Assembly (NCBI GenBank): GCA_964016875.1
Contig: OZ024721.1
Location: 2,609,001 to 2,673,000, forward strand
Origin: Fallopia convolvulus
Taxonomy: Eukaryota; Streptophyta; Magnoliopsida; Caryophyllales; Polygonaceae
Direction: 5' to 3'
DNA: 64,000 nt
Shown here: positions 54,206 through 64,000 of the stretch, in pieces
Layout: every line of letters starts with the position of its first letter
Position numbering within the stretch: position 1 is the first letter of the stretch
Notes under the pieces: generated by a model
Seen by the model: only the letters and a program-made list of their open reading frames with translations
The model's database searches: none
What the model was told of the DNA's origin: nothing
Translations under genes and position numbers: made by a program

Positions 54206-56259
54206 ATTAAAAGTTGTGTAAGATAAATACGGAGTATAAGATTCTAAGCTAATAAAGTTTTATGTAATAAAAGGATGCGAATGGGCACCCAAGTGCAAAG
54301 TGACTTGGTGCATGAATTAATGAATCATTGGATTTATAAAATCAAAAGTCCTAATAATCACTTTATTACATGAGAAAAATTAGCATAGCTAAGTCTTATT
54401 CAAAAAATACGTGTAATTTAGAGAAAAAATTGCGATGCGCATAGGCAAATGATATTTGATACAAAAGTTACACACATTTAGTTCCACATAATGTAAGTGA
54501 TTTGCATGTGATACGCTCCCGCAATATAAAGTCATAATGTAAGTGAATTTTTAATTAGCAAACACGTCTTCCATTTCAAATGTTGACATTTTTTTACTCA
54601 TTTCCAACACAATTAGCTTTTACCTTCAACAAAAAGGCCACCTCAGCTGGGCCCAACCCTCAAATGAAAACTTCCAGCTTGTTAATATTTAAGTGGGCCC
54701 AACTCCTACATGGCACGTCATTTTCGGAGCCCAAAAGGCCACCTCAGCTGGGCCCGACCCATATTGAAACGACCCAATCACAAGTCACAATCGCTAATGA
54801 CGACCATTAGGAGGATTCAACTTGTAGATTTTCAACACATTGTTAAATTATGAAATTTCACCCATCAATCGATCGTCATTTTAAAATCGAAACCAATGAA
54901 ATCTCTATTAGGTCTCAGAAAACGACTCATTATATATTCCAACGTGTTTATAAATGTTTAAGCACGACAAATTGTTTCTACATCCTTGTTTGATTTCGGA
55001 TTATAGTAGCCTCAAATGAATTTGATAAAATGAGGATTTGAATTTATATTATATTAATAATAATAATTGTGCATAATATCGTGATTGATTGTAGTAAGTG
55101 TTCTTTATTCTCTCTACAAATGTTATTCTCTTATGATCCATTATCTTTAATATTTTGTCAATATTTAATTGCAGATTAATTTTCAAGCAATCAAATTGAA
55201 ACATTGATTCTGACAATTACTTAACATCTTGAAGATCAAAAAATATTCAATCTAATCCGATCCTGATCCATTATTTTGTCAATAGAAAGTCTTTTTTAAT
55301 GTTTTGAAGTGTTAATTGAACTCAATTACTGTGATTTTTTTTCCAAAATCTTAATATCAAATAGAGTCGAACTTCGATTCAATTACCATTTTTAATTTGC
55401 GGATGAATCGACGAGTATATTATAGTTAACTCAAACATGTATATTTTGATGCTTGTATTTATTACAAATGGATATCAATTTAGATCCAAAAAACTCCAAC
55501 ATGTAAGGTGAGAGAGTAGGTAAATCACTTGAAGCACAAGAAAAGTGATTACGGAGTGAAGAAATTACGCAAATTGACATCATTAAGCACTAATTAGTCT
55601 TCATTAAATCAACCCATAGACCCCACTAATTAATTTGCTTTTTGCTAATTAATTTCATTATTTTTTTTAAACTAATTTCATTATTTTAGCTACCCCCATA
55701 TAGTCGCAAATTGCAAGTTAATAGCTTCAAATGTTGCTCGAATTGAGAGTGTATTATAATTGCACACTTTCCTCACTCATTTCTTTCCGAAACTTTTGAT
55801 TTTCATGCACAAAGATGTTATAGAATGTGGTAATAGCTAAATTATTTATCCTTCATAATTCTTACTTAATAAAAAAAAATATTACTTCAACATCGTATGG
55901 TGTGTCAACAAGTATTAGAACTTTAATTTTATGAAATTTGTTGATTATAATTTTGATATAAGGTGAGACTTTTAAACGATTATCTAGTAACTTTGGACTT
56001 ATTTTACACTTGAACTGAAATTAGTTTTTGGGGTAAGTATTTTATAATTGTCTTTAAATACGTAAAAAGTAAAAAGATTGAAAATAAAAAGATTTTGAAT
56101 TTCAAAAATATATTTTAAATAAAAAATACTTTTGTGCAGAAAAAAGAATAATGCCATATAAAACAATCCATAAGTACTAAGTAGTATTCACCTCAATTCA
56201 TTAAATAAAAAAAAGTATTCACCTTAAAACTTGATTTTTCAATAACAACGATTAATTGC
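54206..56259. other. Intergenic, no gene seen
   Basis: AT-rich. The only structure noted is a 27-bp direct repeat, AAAAGGCCACCTCAGCTGGG..., at 54632-54658 and 54733-54759, differing in one base. The open frame over it (54580-54810) has no known features. Confidence 0.5.
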
Positions 56260-56299
56260 GATGGTTCATTTACGCACTCTCAATTTTGTGTTGCGCATT

Positions 56300-56415
56300 T
56301 TGATATGGGCGGGTTTGAAACTCGCACAAAAAAATGTGATAAAATATGGGCGGGTTTCAAACCCGCACAATGTCATAAAATATGGGCGGATTTCAAACTC
56401 GTATAAGAAAAACCG
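56300..56415. repeat. Three tandem units with GGGCGGGTTTCAAACCCGC hairpins
   Basis: ATATGGGCGG(G/A)TTT(C/G)AAA occurs at 56303, 56344 and 56380 (periods 41 and 36). In the middle unit, GCGGGTTT-C-AAACCCGC at 56350-56366 is a near-perfect palindrome. The frames over it on both strands mirror each other and are by-products. Confidence 0.75.
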
Positions 56416-57127
56416 TATATTTATTGACGGATTTAGGATCCACACATACAACTACTCAGTTGTCATAAAATATTATTGCATGTGAATTCATCTCCTGCCC
56501 CGCACATAAAGGGAAAATCTCACTACTTATTTTCATTTTTTTATGTACATTTTCTTATCTTACAACAACAACAACTACTCAGTTGGAACCGAAACGAGCG
56601 GCATCTGGGGAGTTAAAATGTACATACTCTTGCTTCGAGTAGAAGTCGGGAGAATATTTCGGGCAGGCCCAAAGGAAGGTGGGGAGTGGAAGTGGGGTGT
56701 AACTAAAAACCAAACGAGTACGAAAAAACACAAAAACCTTAAAAAGTAAAAGACTAAAAAGGAGAAAAGAGCAAGAAAACTTCCTCTACGTCTTCGATAC
56801 TACTACTATGTCATTGTGATCTTCGCGCGTCATTGATCCCTGCACATATCCTTATTATATATACCCTAGAGATATAAGATAATACACCATATTCAAAACT
56901 AGCATCCTCATTTAAAAATATATATTCTATAACTTTTTTAAATATAAATCACTAGATCTTGACATCTATCAAATATTATTGGGGAAATGAGAATAGGATA
57001 GAAAAAAAAAATTAAATCAAGCACCGTACTATCATAGGTAAGAGTTTCCGTTTTATTTGAAAAATTAATTAATATTTAGTATGATTATGATTATCTATAA
57101 GATTTTATTAAATATTCTTATTTAATA

Positions 57128-57359
57128 CTCCCTCTGTTCACAAAAACTCGTCATTCTAGCCCAATTTTCTTGTTCAACAAAATATGTCATTTAAGATATT
57201 ATAGCCTATTTTTTTCAATAATATCCATACTAATTAAAAATATTTACAATACAAAGTGAAAGATGTTAACAAAAGATTGATGATATTTTAGTCAAATCAA
57301 ACAATTTCTTAATTTTTGAGACAAACTCTAAAACGACAAGTTTATGTGAACTGAGGGAG
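57128..57359. mobile_element. Stowaway MITE, 232 bp
   Basis: The ends CTCCCTCTGTTCACAAAAAC and, inverted, CTCCCTCAGTTCACATAAAC are flanked by TA on both sides (57126-57127 and 57360-57361). This is the standard Stowaway design, mobilised by mariner-type transposases in plants. Confidence 0.93.
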
Positions 57360-57448
57360 TAAATAATTATCGAAAGGAGAATGTAAAATAAAAACATAAA
57401 AAACCAGTTCCAGTTTATAGTGATTTTTTAAAGTTGTTGAAGAAAAAA

Positions 57449-58915
57449 GGAAAAATTGCTCCAAATATCCCAACCTTTTATTCAGTTGCGCACTCTACCC
57501 CGACCTTTACAAATTTCACAAAATGTCTTAAACTTTGGGGATAGTTGCGCACTCTACCCTCGAAGTGTCCACACTTTGAGTAAAATTATGAATTAGCACC
57601 TCACTTTTTCGTTTTGTAACAAAAATGTCCAATCCATGTACAAAGAAATTTTACTTATAACATAGCCTTATAGATTTAATTTTCTCATTTATAAAAAAAT
57701 AATATAATTATTTTTATTATTTGCTAATATGAATCTCACCTTTATAATAACCACATAAATCATTAAACCATAACCTTTACTTTACAAAGTAGTTCATCTT
57801 AATACTCTTTTCATTATTACTTTTTTTTAAAACATTCGACACAAATAAAAAAAGATTTCATAAAGTTTTTATAAATTTATGTTATAGCTTCTCATCTTTA
57901 TAATTAACCACGTAAATAATTAATCCATAACTTTTACTTTACAAAGTAGCTCATTTTAATACTTTTTTCCATTATCATTTTCGAAAAAAAATTTAGACAC
58001 AAGAAAAAAATCCACAACCCTTTTTTTTATAAAAGTTTAAAAACCTATATTCTACCTTGTCCAACTTAACCAACAAGATAGTATACAACTTATGTTATGG
58101 CTTGTTTATTTAAACACAATGACACAAACTAATTAAATAAAAAAAATATTAAATTAAACATAAAATCTAAATTTCCTTTTTAGTAAATGGAAAACTAAAA
58201 ACTCAATTATTTTAGAAAAAGAAACTCAAACAAGGGATTAAACAAGGGATTAAAAAATATTCATAATTGATTTTTTATTTATTTTCGACGAACAAAAGGG
58301 ACTCGATGATTATGTAATAACTCAAAATTTTTAAACTTTTATAAAATAAGTTTATGAAAATTCTTATTAATATTTATCTAAAATTATTTCAAAAATAATA
58401 ATGGACAAAAAATATTAAGATGAACTACTTTTAAAGTCAAAGTTATGAGTATAGATTTATGTGGTTAATTATGAAGTGGAGAAATTATATTATCCAAATA
58501 ATAAAATTAATGAGATTATTTTCATATAAATGAGAAAAGAAAATCTATAAGGCTATATTATTACTTTAGACATTACCCAAAAATATTTTTGTATAAAGGA
58601 AATTGATTATTTTAAATTAATTTCAACTAAAATTGATTTAGAATAAAAAGAGATCTAAAATGATTATTTTTTAATGTTTTAATCCTTACAAGGATAAGAT
58701 TTATAATTTTTAAAAATTATTTGTACACGAGTTGGGTATTTTTGTCACAAAATGAAAAGGTGAGGAATTAATCCACAAATTTACCCAAAATGTGGATACT
58801 TCGAGGGTAGAGTGTGCAACTATCCCCAAAGTATAGGATATTTTGTGAAATTCAAAGAGGTCGGGGTAGAGTGCGCAACCGAATGAAAGGTTGGGATTTT
58901 TGGAGCAATTTTTCC
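57449..58915. mobile_element. Mutator-like element (non-autonomous), 1467 bp, long inverted repeats
   Basis: The ends GGAAAAATTGCTCCAAATAT and, inverted, GGAAAAATTGCTCCAAAAAT are flanked by exact AAGAAAAAA (57440-57448 and 58916-58924), a 9-bp duplication as made by Mutator-type transposases. The inverted repeats hold for at least 200 bp ('gcgcactctaccc' occurs twice per arm) and weakly for some 500 bp. The interior is AT-rich, with a partial tandem duplication at about 57740-57990. No coding capacity. Confidence 0.9.
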
Positions 58916-58924
58916 AAGAAAAAA

Positions 58925-59840
58925 TATACAAGCTATATGCTTTTGCCTATTTCTTTTTCGATTTTTCTAACATATGTCCTTTGGACATAGGATAAGGGCT
59001 TAATTGCAGAAAGAATCATTGAGTTTATATTTAAAATTCTTTTAATTCCTTTAAAAGGGTTTATGTTTTTCAAAATAAGATTTTAGTTTCTAAATTCGGA
59101 CTCTTATACCATGCCCTTAGGACATAAGATAAAAACCCATTTCTTTTTAATCCATATGCTTTTGTCTGACCAATTTTCAGATGAAAACATTATACGCCCT
59201 TTCATTTTCTATTGCCTAATTTACCAATTAAACCGGTGGCTTATCTCATATCCGAAAGCTACTTGATATAAGGTGCTTGAGATAGTAGATGTCAAATTAT
59301 CCACCAGAAATAGAATCAAGTGTTACTTTTTTCCCTATTGGTGTGGGTGGGAGTTTGTTCTTTTGGGTTGTCCTGGATGATCAATTGATTTGATTTTCCA
59401 ACATATATCATTTCATAATGGAAACCAAATTTGTATGATTTACATGCACATGCATATTTGTTCTCCTATCAACATTCCTTTTTTTTTTATCTTGGGCACT
59501 GTTCATGAGAGTCGAAACAGTAACCTCAAAGTACTACACTACTACCTGAGATCCTTACCTATATAGATGTATTTCCGTTAATTAAATTCGATTCAGGACC
59601 CGTTTGGTCATAAATTATGAAAGCTTAATTAAATAAAAAGAAAATGAATATTTAGTGTCATAATATATTAACAGAAATTTTTATCTTGGCTTATGGTTCT
59701 AAATTTTGTGTGTATATTAGAGGAATGAATAGGAAGTCATAAACTCGTTTTTATATGGGAGATGAGGTGCCGCAATCAAAGGTGATTTTATTTGATAATA
59801 TATTATGACATTAAAATTTACAGATTCAGCTCCACAAGGG
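58925..59840. other. Intergenic, no gene seen
   Basis: AT-rich, with no reading frame or clear element ends that I can support. Confidence 0.5.
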
Positions 59841-59935
59841 ATGACCTAGTGATAGGGGGTATGAGGATGTTGGGAGATTTCGAATTCAATCATTGTATCC
59901 GCTTCTTCACTTAGGTTAAAAACTATTAGAAAATG
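59841..59935 (+). mobile_element. Possible SINE
   Basis: GGGATGACCTAGTGATAGG resembles a tRNA A-box region, and GAGATTTCGAATTCAATC the B-box, followed by an A-rich end. A similar tail occurs in reverse at about 24035-24105. No target duplication was identified. Confidence 0.5.
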
Positions 59936-59951
59936 ATATGTCGAAGTTTTA

Positions 59952-60405
59952 GGCTCTGTTCGGTAAATCGGGTACTTATCGGTGTTGATGTTGATGCTGA
60001 TAATTATAGTTGTTGATGTTGATCGTGGTGGATATTGATATGGGATACTGATATGAGTTGTTTATTTTCCAAATAATCCGGAATGTGTTTGGTAAATTGA
60101 ATTGTTGATATTTTAAGGAAAAGGTGTAAAATTACTAAAAATGGCTTAATGAAAGGTAAGAAAATAAAAAATAAAATTTAATTGGGAAATCATGTGGGTC
60201 CCGCTTACTTATATTTTGGTAAAAAAGTTATTTTATTTGACATAAGGTTGGGGGTGCTAATTATTTTTTCAACAGATAATTATTGGATATAACTAACTTA
60301 TTTCAAATAAGCAAATTTTGCCGAACACATAAAACAAAGCTTATTTTTTCCATATAAGTAATTGGGTACTTATAAGTATCCAGATAAGCGTTGCCGAACG
60401 GAGCC
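59952..60405. mobile_element. Tourist/PIF-Harbinger MITE, 454 bp
   Basis: The ends GGCTCTGTTCGGTAA and, inverted, GGCTCCGTTCGGCAA are flanked by exact TTA (59949-59951 and 60406-60408), the target duplication of PIF/Harbinger elements. The interior holds repeats of 'gttgatgttgatg'. No coding capacity. Confidence 0.9.
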
Positions 60406-60899
60406 TTAATGGTTTTAAGACCTAAAGGAAATCTACAACTCGAGTTGATCTAAGAGAAATCGACGACTTGTAGAAGTAGTAAACATGAGAGTTGAGATGG
60501 AAAGAAGATCTTCATGCCACATTAAAGATCGAGAAGATCACGTCTTACATTGGATAAGAAAAAAACGTGGATATACTTGGAGCACAAGTTGCTAGAAGAT
60601 TTGAAGAGAGATTTTAGCTTAGGAATTATTGTGAATTTATTTTTTTAAATTATTTTCCTTAACCAAATAGAAAATTAATAATATATTTCAAATATTAGAA
60701 GCTTTTGCTATTTAAGAAAATGTTTGATAGGAGAAGAATTATGAGCTAACATTGCATTATTTGAGAGAGTTTTATGTGTGTTCATATATAGTTTGGTAGA
60801 GAAGAACTTCCGTTAGGTTTTATGAGTGAGAGTATGGTTTAATCATAGAATAAACAAGTGTCGTTCTACCATAAAGGTGTAGGAGTCAACTATTGGGTT

Positions 60900-61046
60900 G
60901 TTTTTTTTTATTTGTGTAGATGGGTAAAAACTGGTTTATTAACCAATTCTAAGAAAGAAGGGCAAACTGCCACCCTGGATGCTCGAACCTGAGACCTCTT
61001 ACACATTGGCAAGAGGTTTAACCGTTGAGCCATGAGCACTTGCTCT
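60900..61046 (-). mobile_element. SINE, minus strand, tRNA-derived
   Basis: On the minus strand it starts GAGAGCAAGTGCTCATGGCT. The A-box region is CATGGCTCAACGGTTAAACC and the B-box CAGGTTCGAGCATCC. A poly(A) tail lies at the low-coordinate end (poly(T) at about 60901-60909). The design is close to the Au-type plant SINEs. I could not define a target duplication. Confidence 0.7.
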
Positions 61047-61249
61047 CATTATGTGTTTTTATGATATTGAAAGTATGAAACCACAATTTTTATAGATATT
61101 TTATTTATGATATTTTTTTGGTGAAGAATACATTGTTTATGAAAATTGCACTGGAAACTTTCCAATATTATCCTTATTTATGATATTAAAACCACTATGT
61201 TGATCGGACTTCATTAGAAGTAATATTTTTTTAAAATATTTATATGGTA

Positions 61250-62020
61250 GTTTTGGTAGACGATATAATTTTGGTGGACGAGTCTAGAGCTGGAGTGAAC
61301 AGAAGGCTTGAAACTTGGAGCGAGAAGTTGGAGACTAAGGGTTTCAGACTGAGCAGAACCAAGACAGAATACGTGGAGTTCAGGTTCGGGCAAGGAGTGA
61401 CACATAGTGAGGAAGTGTTACTAGGAGGAGAAGTCGTAACAAGGAAGGAGAGTTTTAGGTATTTGGGATCAGTGTTGCAGAGTGACAGGGGCATAGATGA
61501 GGACATCACGCATCGGATACAGAGGGGTTGGCAGAAGTGGCGGGCTGCGTTGGGGGTTTTGTGTGATAAGAAGGTACCGCTCAAGCTTAAAGGAAAGTTC
61601 TACAGAACAGTGATCAGACCAGCCATCCTATACGGAGCAGAATGTTGGCCCACCACGAAAGCACAGGAACAGAGGTTAAAGGTAGCAGAGATGAGAATGC
61701 TAAGGTGGATGAGCGGGCACACTCTACTAGATAAAATCAGAAATGAAGTGATCAGAAGCAGAGTGGGAGTAGCCAGTATAGGAGATAAGTTGAGAGAGTC
61801 TAGATTGCGCTGGTTTGGACATGTTCAGAGGAGAGGCCCTGAGGAGCCAGTTCGTAGGTGTGAGAACCTGGTCTTCGGTGATGTACGTAGAGGGAGGGGA
61901 CGATCGAATAAATGTTGGAAGGATAGTATAAGGCAGGATGTCAGCCAGTTGGCCATTTCGACAGATCTTGCGGTGTGCAGGGATAGATGAAGGGAAAAGA
62001 TTCGAGTAGCGGACAACTAG
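61250..62020 (+). pseudogene. RTE LINE reverse transcriptase, C-terminal part
   Basis: The frame is open from the truncation point and starts within the catalytic region (VVLVDDIILVDESRAGVNRR, with the second half of the FADD-type active site as VDD). It continues through LETKGFRLSRTKTEYVEF, SFRYLGSVLQSDRGIDEDIT, RPAILYGAECWPTT and MLRWMSGHTLLDKIRNE to RLRWFGHVQRR. A TGA at 61988-61990 replaces the usual Trp, and homology ends in KIRVADN at 62020. With the endonuclease and most of the reverse transcriptase missing it is inactive, but 246 open codons indicate a recent insertion. Confidence 0.92.
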
Positions 62021-62290
62021 TCACTTGAACAAACCGGCCAAAGGGAGCCTTGAGGCTTCGGCGATTTTATTTGTTTCATGTTTTGTTTCGTTTCTTTTGT
62101 TTCATGTTTTGTTTCGTTTCTTGCTTTTCGGTTTTGGTTTTGCCTCACCCTTGTCTTTTGCTTGTCCGGTTTTCTACCCGTGTTCTATGGTTTCGTTGGG
62201 TGCTCCCCCTCTGCTTTAAGCCAGGGGTGCCCCATCTTGACCCCCCAGATTTCCCGTAAGGGAAGTTTCACTGGGTAAATGTTGTTGTTG
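61250..62290 (+). mobile_element. RTE-type LINE, 5'-truncated, 1041 bp
   Basis: AAAATATTTATATGGTA at 61233-61249 and AAAATATTTATACGGTA at 62291-62307 form a 17-bp target duplication with one difference. The element starts inside the reverse transcriptase gene and ends in a (GTT)n tail, as RTE-clade LINEs do instead of a poly(A). The 3'UTR has 'ccaggggtgccccatcttga', shared with the tail at 40767-40872. Confidence 0.92.
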
Positions 62291-62683
62291 AAAATATTTA
62301 TACGGTACTACTAATTAATTTGTGGTGAGCTCTAAATAGATAAGATTGAAGATTGAGATTAAGTAAAGTGGGTAGCTACAGCCTACATGGAAACTTCAAC
62401 AGTTTTTTACGTGGACTTAGGTTTCCGAAATCGTACGTACTTGTAGTCTTGTACACTATTTGCATATAAAATAATTGCACGTAACCATAATTCACCCGGC
62501 ACACAGATTTATCATTTCAAAGTTCAAACCGGTCTTTGTACATTATTTTAATTAAATTGGTTTGTTGGTACTCTCCCAAATCGACTTGCTTAGTCGTTGC
62601 CTCGTTGGCGTGGTCGAGAGGCAAAGTCTCATAACTTGAAATCACTTGTTCAATTAACATACTTCAATTCGGCTAATAACCTA

Positions 62684-62897
62684 CCAATACTCAGTTGGTC
62701 GATATAGTGGTAAAGTGGTGTTAGACTCCTTAAGTGTTGTTAAGGAGATTCGAGTTCGATTCTCTTTGGTGACATATATGAAGAAACTGATATTTGAAGG
62801 GTCTTTCCCAAAATGGGGCCACGAAGTACCCGGTCCGAATGTAGAGCGGTGTCCGACCGATCGAACTGGACGAGCCAAAGGCAAGACCGAAAAAAAA
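62684..62897 (+). mobile_element. SINE, 214 bp, with A-rich tail and 18-bp target duplication
   Basis: AATTCGGCTAATAACCTA (62666-62683) and AATTTGGCTAATAACCTA (62898-62915) flank it with one difference. Inside, GATATAGTGGTAAAGTGG (62701-62718) is the A-box region and GAGTTCGATTC (62752-62762) the B-box of a tRNA-type RNA polymerase III promoter. A tRNA-unrelated body with 'ccaaaatggggccacgaag' follows, then an A run at 62889-62899. Confidence 0.92.
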
Positions 62898-62958
62898 AAT
62901 TTGGCTAATAACCTAAGTTTCCAATGATTGTTTCTTTTTGAAACAGAATTAGAAAATA

Positions 62959-63832
62959 TTAGTTCGAATACTAGAATAACGTATCCCTCTATAAATTTTG
63001 TTAATAATAAATATCATTAGGAATTAAGTGCTTATGTAAGTATTTCATGCATAGAAATAAAAATTTACAAGAACTACAAAAGAAAACTAAGTGAAAAGCT
63101 ATGAAACGTTCCATAAACAAGTCAAGATTGTGTTGAATGAAAAAGAACAAAAGAGTCCTTTAGGAAGTGTCTTGGGAGAGATAAGGGAAGAAGGTCACAA
63201 GTGTCCAAAAGCAAAAGGGTTACTAAGGGGTGCGTTGGTCATTAGGAATCATGTCTTGTGCCCCAAGTGAAAAAAGATAGAAGTATTATTAGGAAAAGGG
63301 CTCTCACATAAATAAAATACGACTGAGCTAGGTCAAGCCATCGCTTCAGTGAATAACGAAATCCGCCTGAGAGTAATCGAGAGCGATCAAGGAGCAATCA
63401 AGGAAGATCAAGGAAGAATCAGAACCAAAGGTAGTCGGCGGCGAGTGTTCGATCTCAAAGACGACGAGGAAGAGATTTCCAAAGCTAAAGGGAAATGCAT
63501 CTGGAAATCGTTAGGTCTGATTGGTTTGATTAGTCGTTTGAGCTTAGAAACTAGATAACATGATTGTTAAAATTGCTAGGATGGTGATCGCTAGCATTAT
63601 AGAAATTTTAATTTGTATCTTGTAACTAAGGAACTATTGATTAATAAAGTCTTCATTCAAAATTTTTCAAGATAGGTAGAGGTTTACCAATTCAACTAGT
63701 TGGTTGAAGTGGGATTCCTCTATAAAGGAGTTGTGTCCCTGCTTTCCTTCTATTATTACATTTTGTGTGTTTATTATCCAGTTGCATAAAGAAATTGTCT
63801 CTAGAACAGTTCATGTGTATTTGGATCCTACA
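62959..63832 (+). mobile_element. R1 LTR-like element, forward, about 0.87 kb
   Basis: It is collinear with the 47.9-kb copy from 'aataataaatatcattagga' to the end GGATCCTACA at 63832, including 'ggtagaggtttaccaattca' and 'gggattcctctataaagg'. The start is diverged (about 62959), and no target duplication is evident, so this is one of the older copies. Confidence 0.72.
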
Positions 63833-64000
63833 CTTCTTTTTTCTTAGTATTTTGTCAAAGTATGGTTGAACAATATAGAGGATCCACACAATCGTTTGTC
63901 ACATGTATATGTTAAGGTCGAATACATAAATACAATATAGTTTCACTCTAAATTTCTAATGTGGGAACGTTTATCTCCACAAGCTCTCTCAATTGCAACT
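63833..64000. other. Window end, no feature seen
   Basis: 168 bp of AT-rich sequence with nothing that can be assigned. Confidence 0.5.

Noticed and set aside
62590..62650. tRNA-Leu or tRNA-Ser-like sequence (TTGGCGTGGTCGAGAGGC)
   Set aside because: The A-box part looks good, but no B box follows at the right distance and no stems form; probably an old SINE remnant.

Overview
This is a stretch of nuclear DNA from a flowering plant, most likely a eudicot. The signs are AT-rich intergenic sequence, short plant-type introns, and a mixture of plant transposable elements: CACTA, hAT, Mutator-like, Stowaway and Tourist DNA elements, Ty1-copia and Ty3-gypsy retroelements, LINEs and tRNA-derived SINEs. 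It also holds plant gene families: a MATE transporter, ankyrin/PGG membrane proteins and a small protein with a plastid-style N terminus. I cannot name the species. The window is gene-poor. I can support only three apparently intact genes in 64 kb: a seven-exon MATE transporter (18791-24935, minus), a three-exon ankyrin-PGG gene (41662-44081, plus) and a three-exon gene for a 190-residue protein (51671-53026, minus).

Layout. 1-7.45 kb is retroelement and CACTA wreckage: an LTR end, a truncated CACTA element with a decayed TNP2-like transposase, another LTR piece, and a minus-strand gypsy-like element split by a 1.67-kb solo LTR. 7.46-13.63 kb is a nested stack: a Stowaway/mariner-type element holds a nearly complete Ty1-copia element, whose 5' LTR holds a 92-bp tRNA-derived retroposon. 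14-25.7 kb is the MATE locus: an orphan first exon, the complete gene, and a third fragment of its 5' end, with MITEs and a SINE in introns.

25.8-51.2 kb is an ankyrin-PGG gene cluster built by segmental duplication. One copy is intact (41.66-44.08 kb). Three related copies are decayed (32.4-34.1, 46.3-47.6 and 49.6-51.2 kb) and two more distant 3' fragments lie at 27.3 and 38.0 kb. Two duplication units can be aligned, roughly 27.5-34.3 kb and 38.0-44.2 kb. Each has the same TATA box, 5'UTR exon and UTR intron. Different insertions later separated them: a LINE with two elements nested inside it in unit A, and a LINE tail and CACTA end in unit B. A hAT transposon lies between them. 51.7-53.0 kb holds the small gene. 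53.2-64 kb is gene-free: two Mutator-like elements with long inverted repeats, a Stowaway, a Tourist, SINEs, and an RTE-type LINE with a clear target duplication.

A recurring element, called R1 here, is an LTR-like sequence of about 0.9 kb with no coding region. It occurs in seven places (17.7, 27.0, 30.7, 34.4, 44.3, 47.9 and 63.0 kb). Three copies have exact 5-bp target duplications and a fourth matches at 4 of 5. I found no clear new biological system. The most interesting items are an inverted-dimer tRNA-type SINE, the R1 family, an unassigned 0.6-kb block inside one R1 copy, and the empty-site evidence between the two duplication units.
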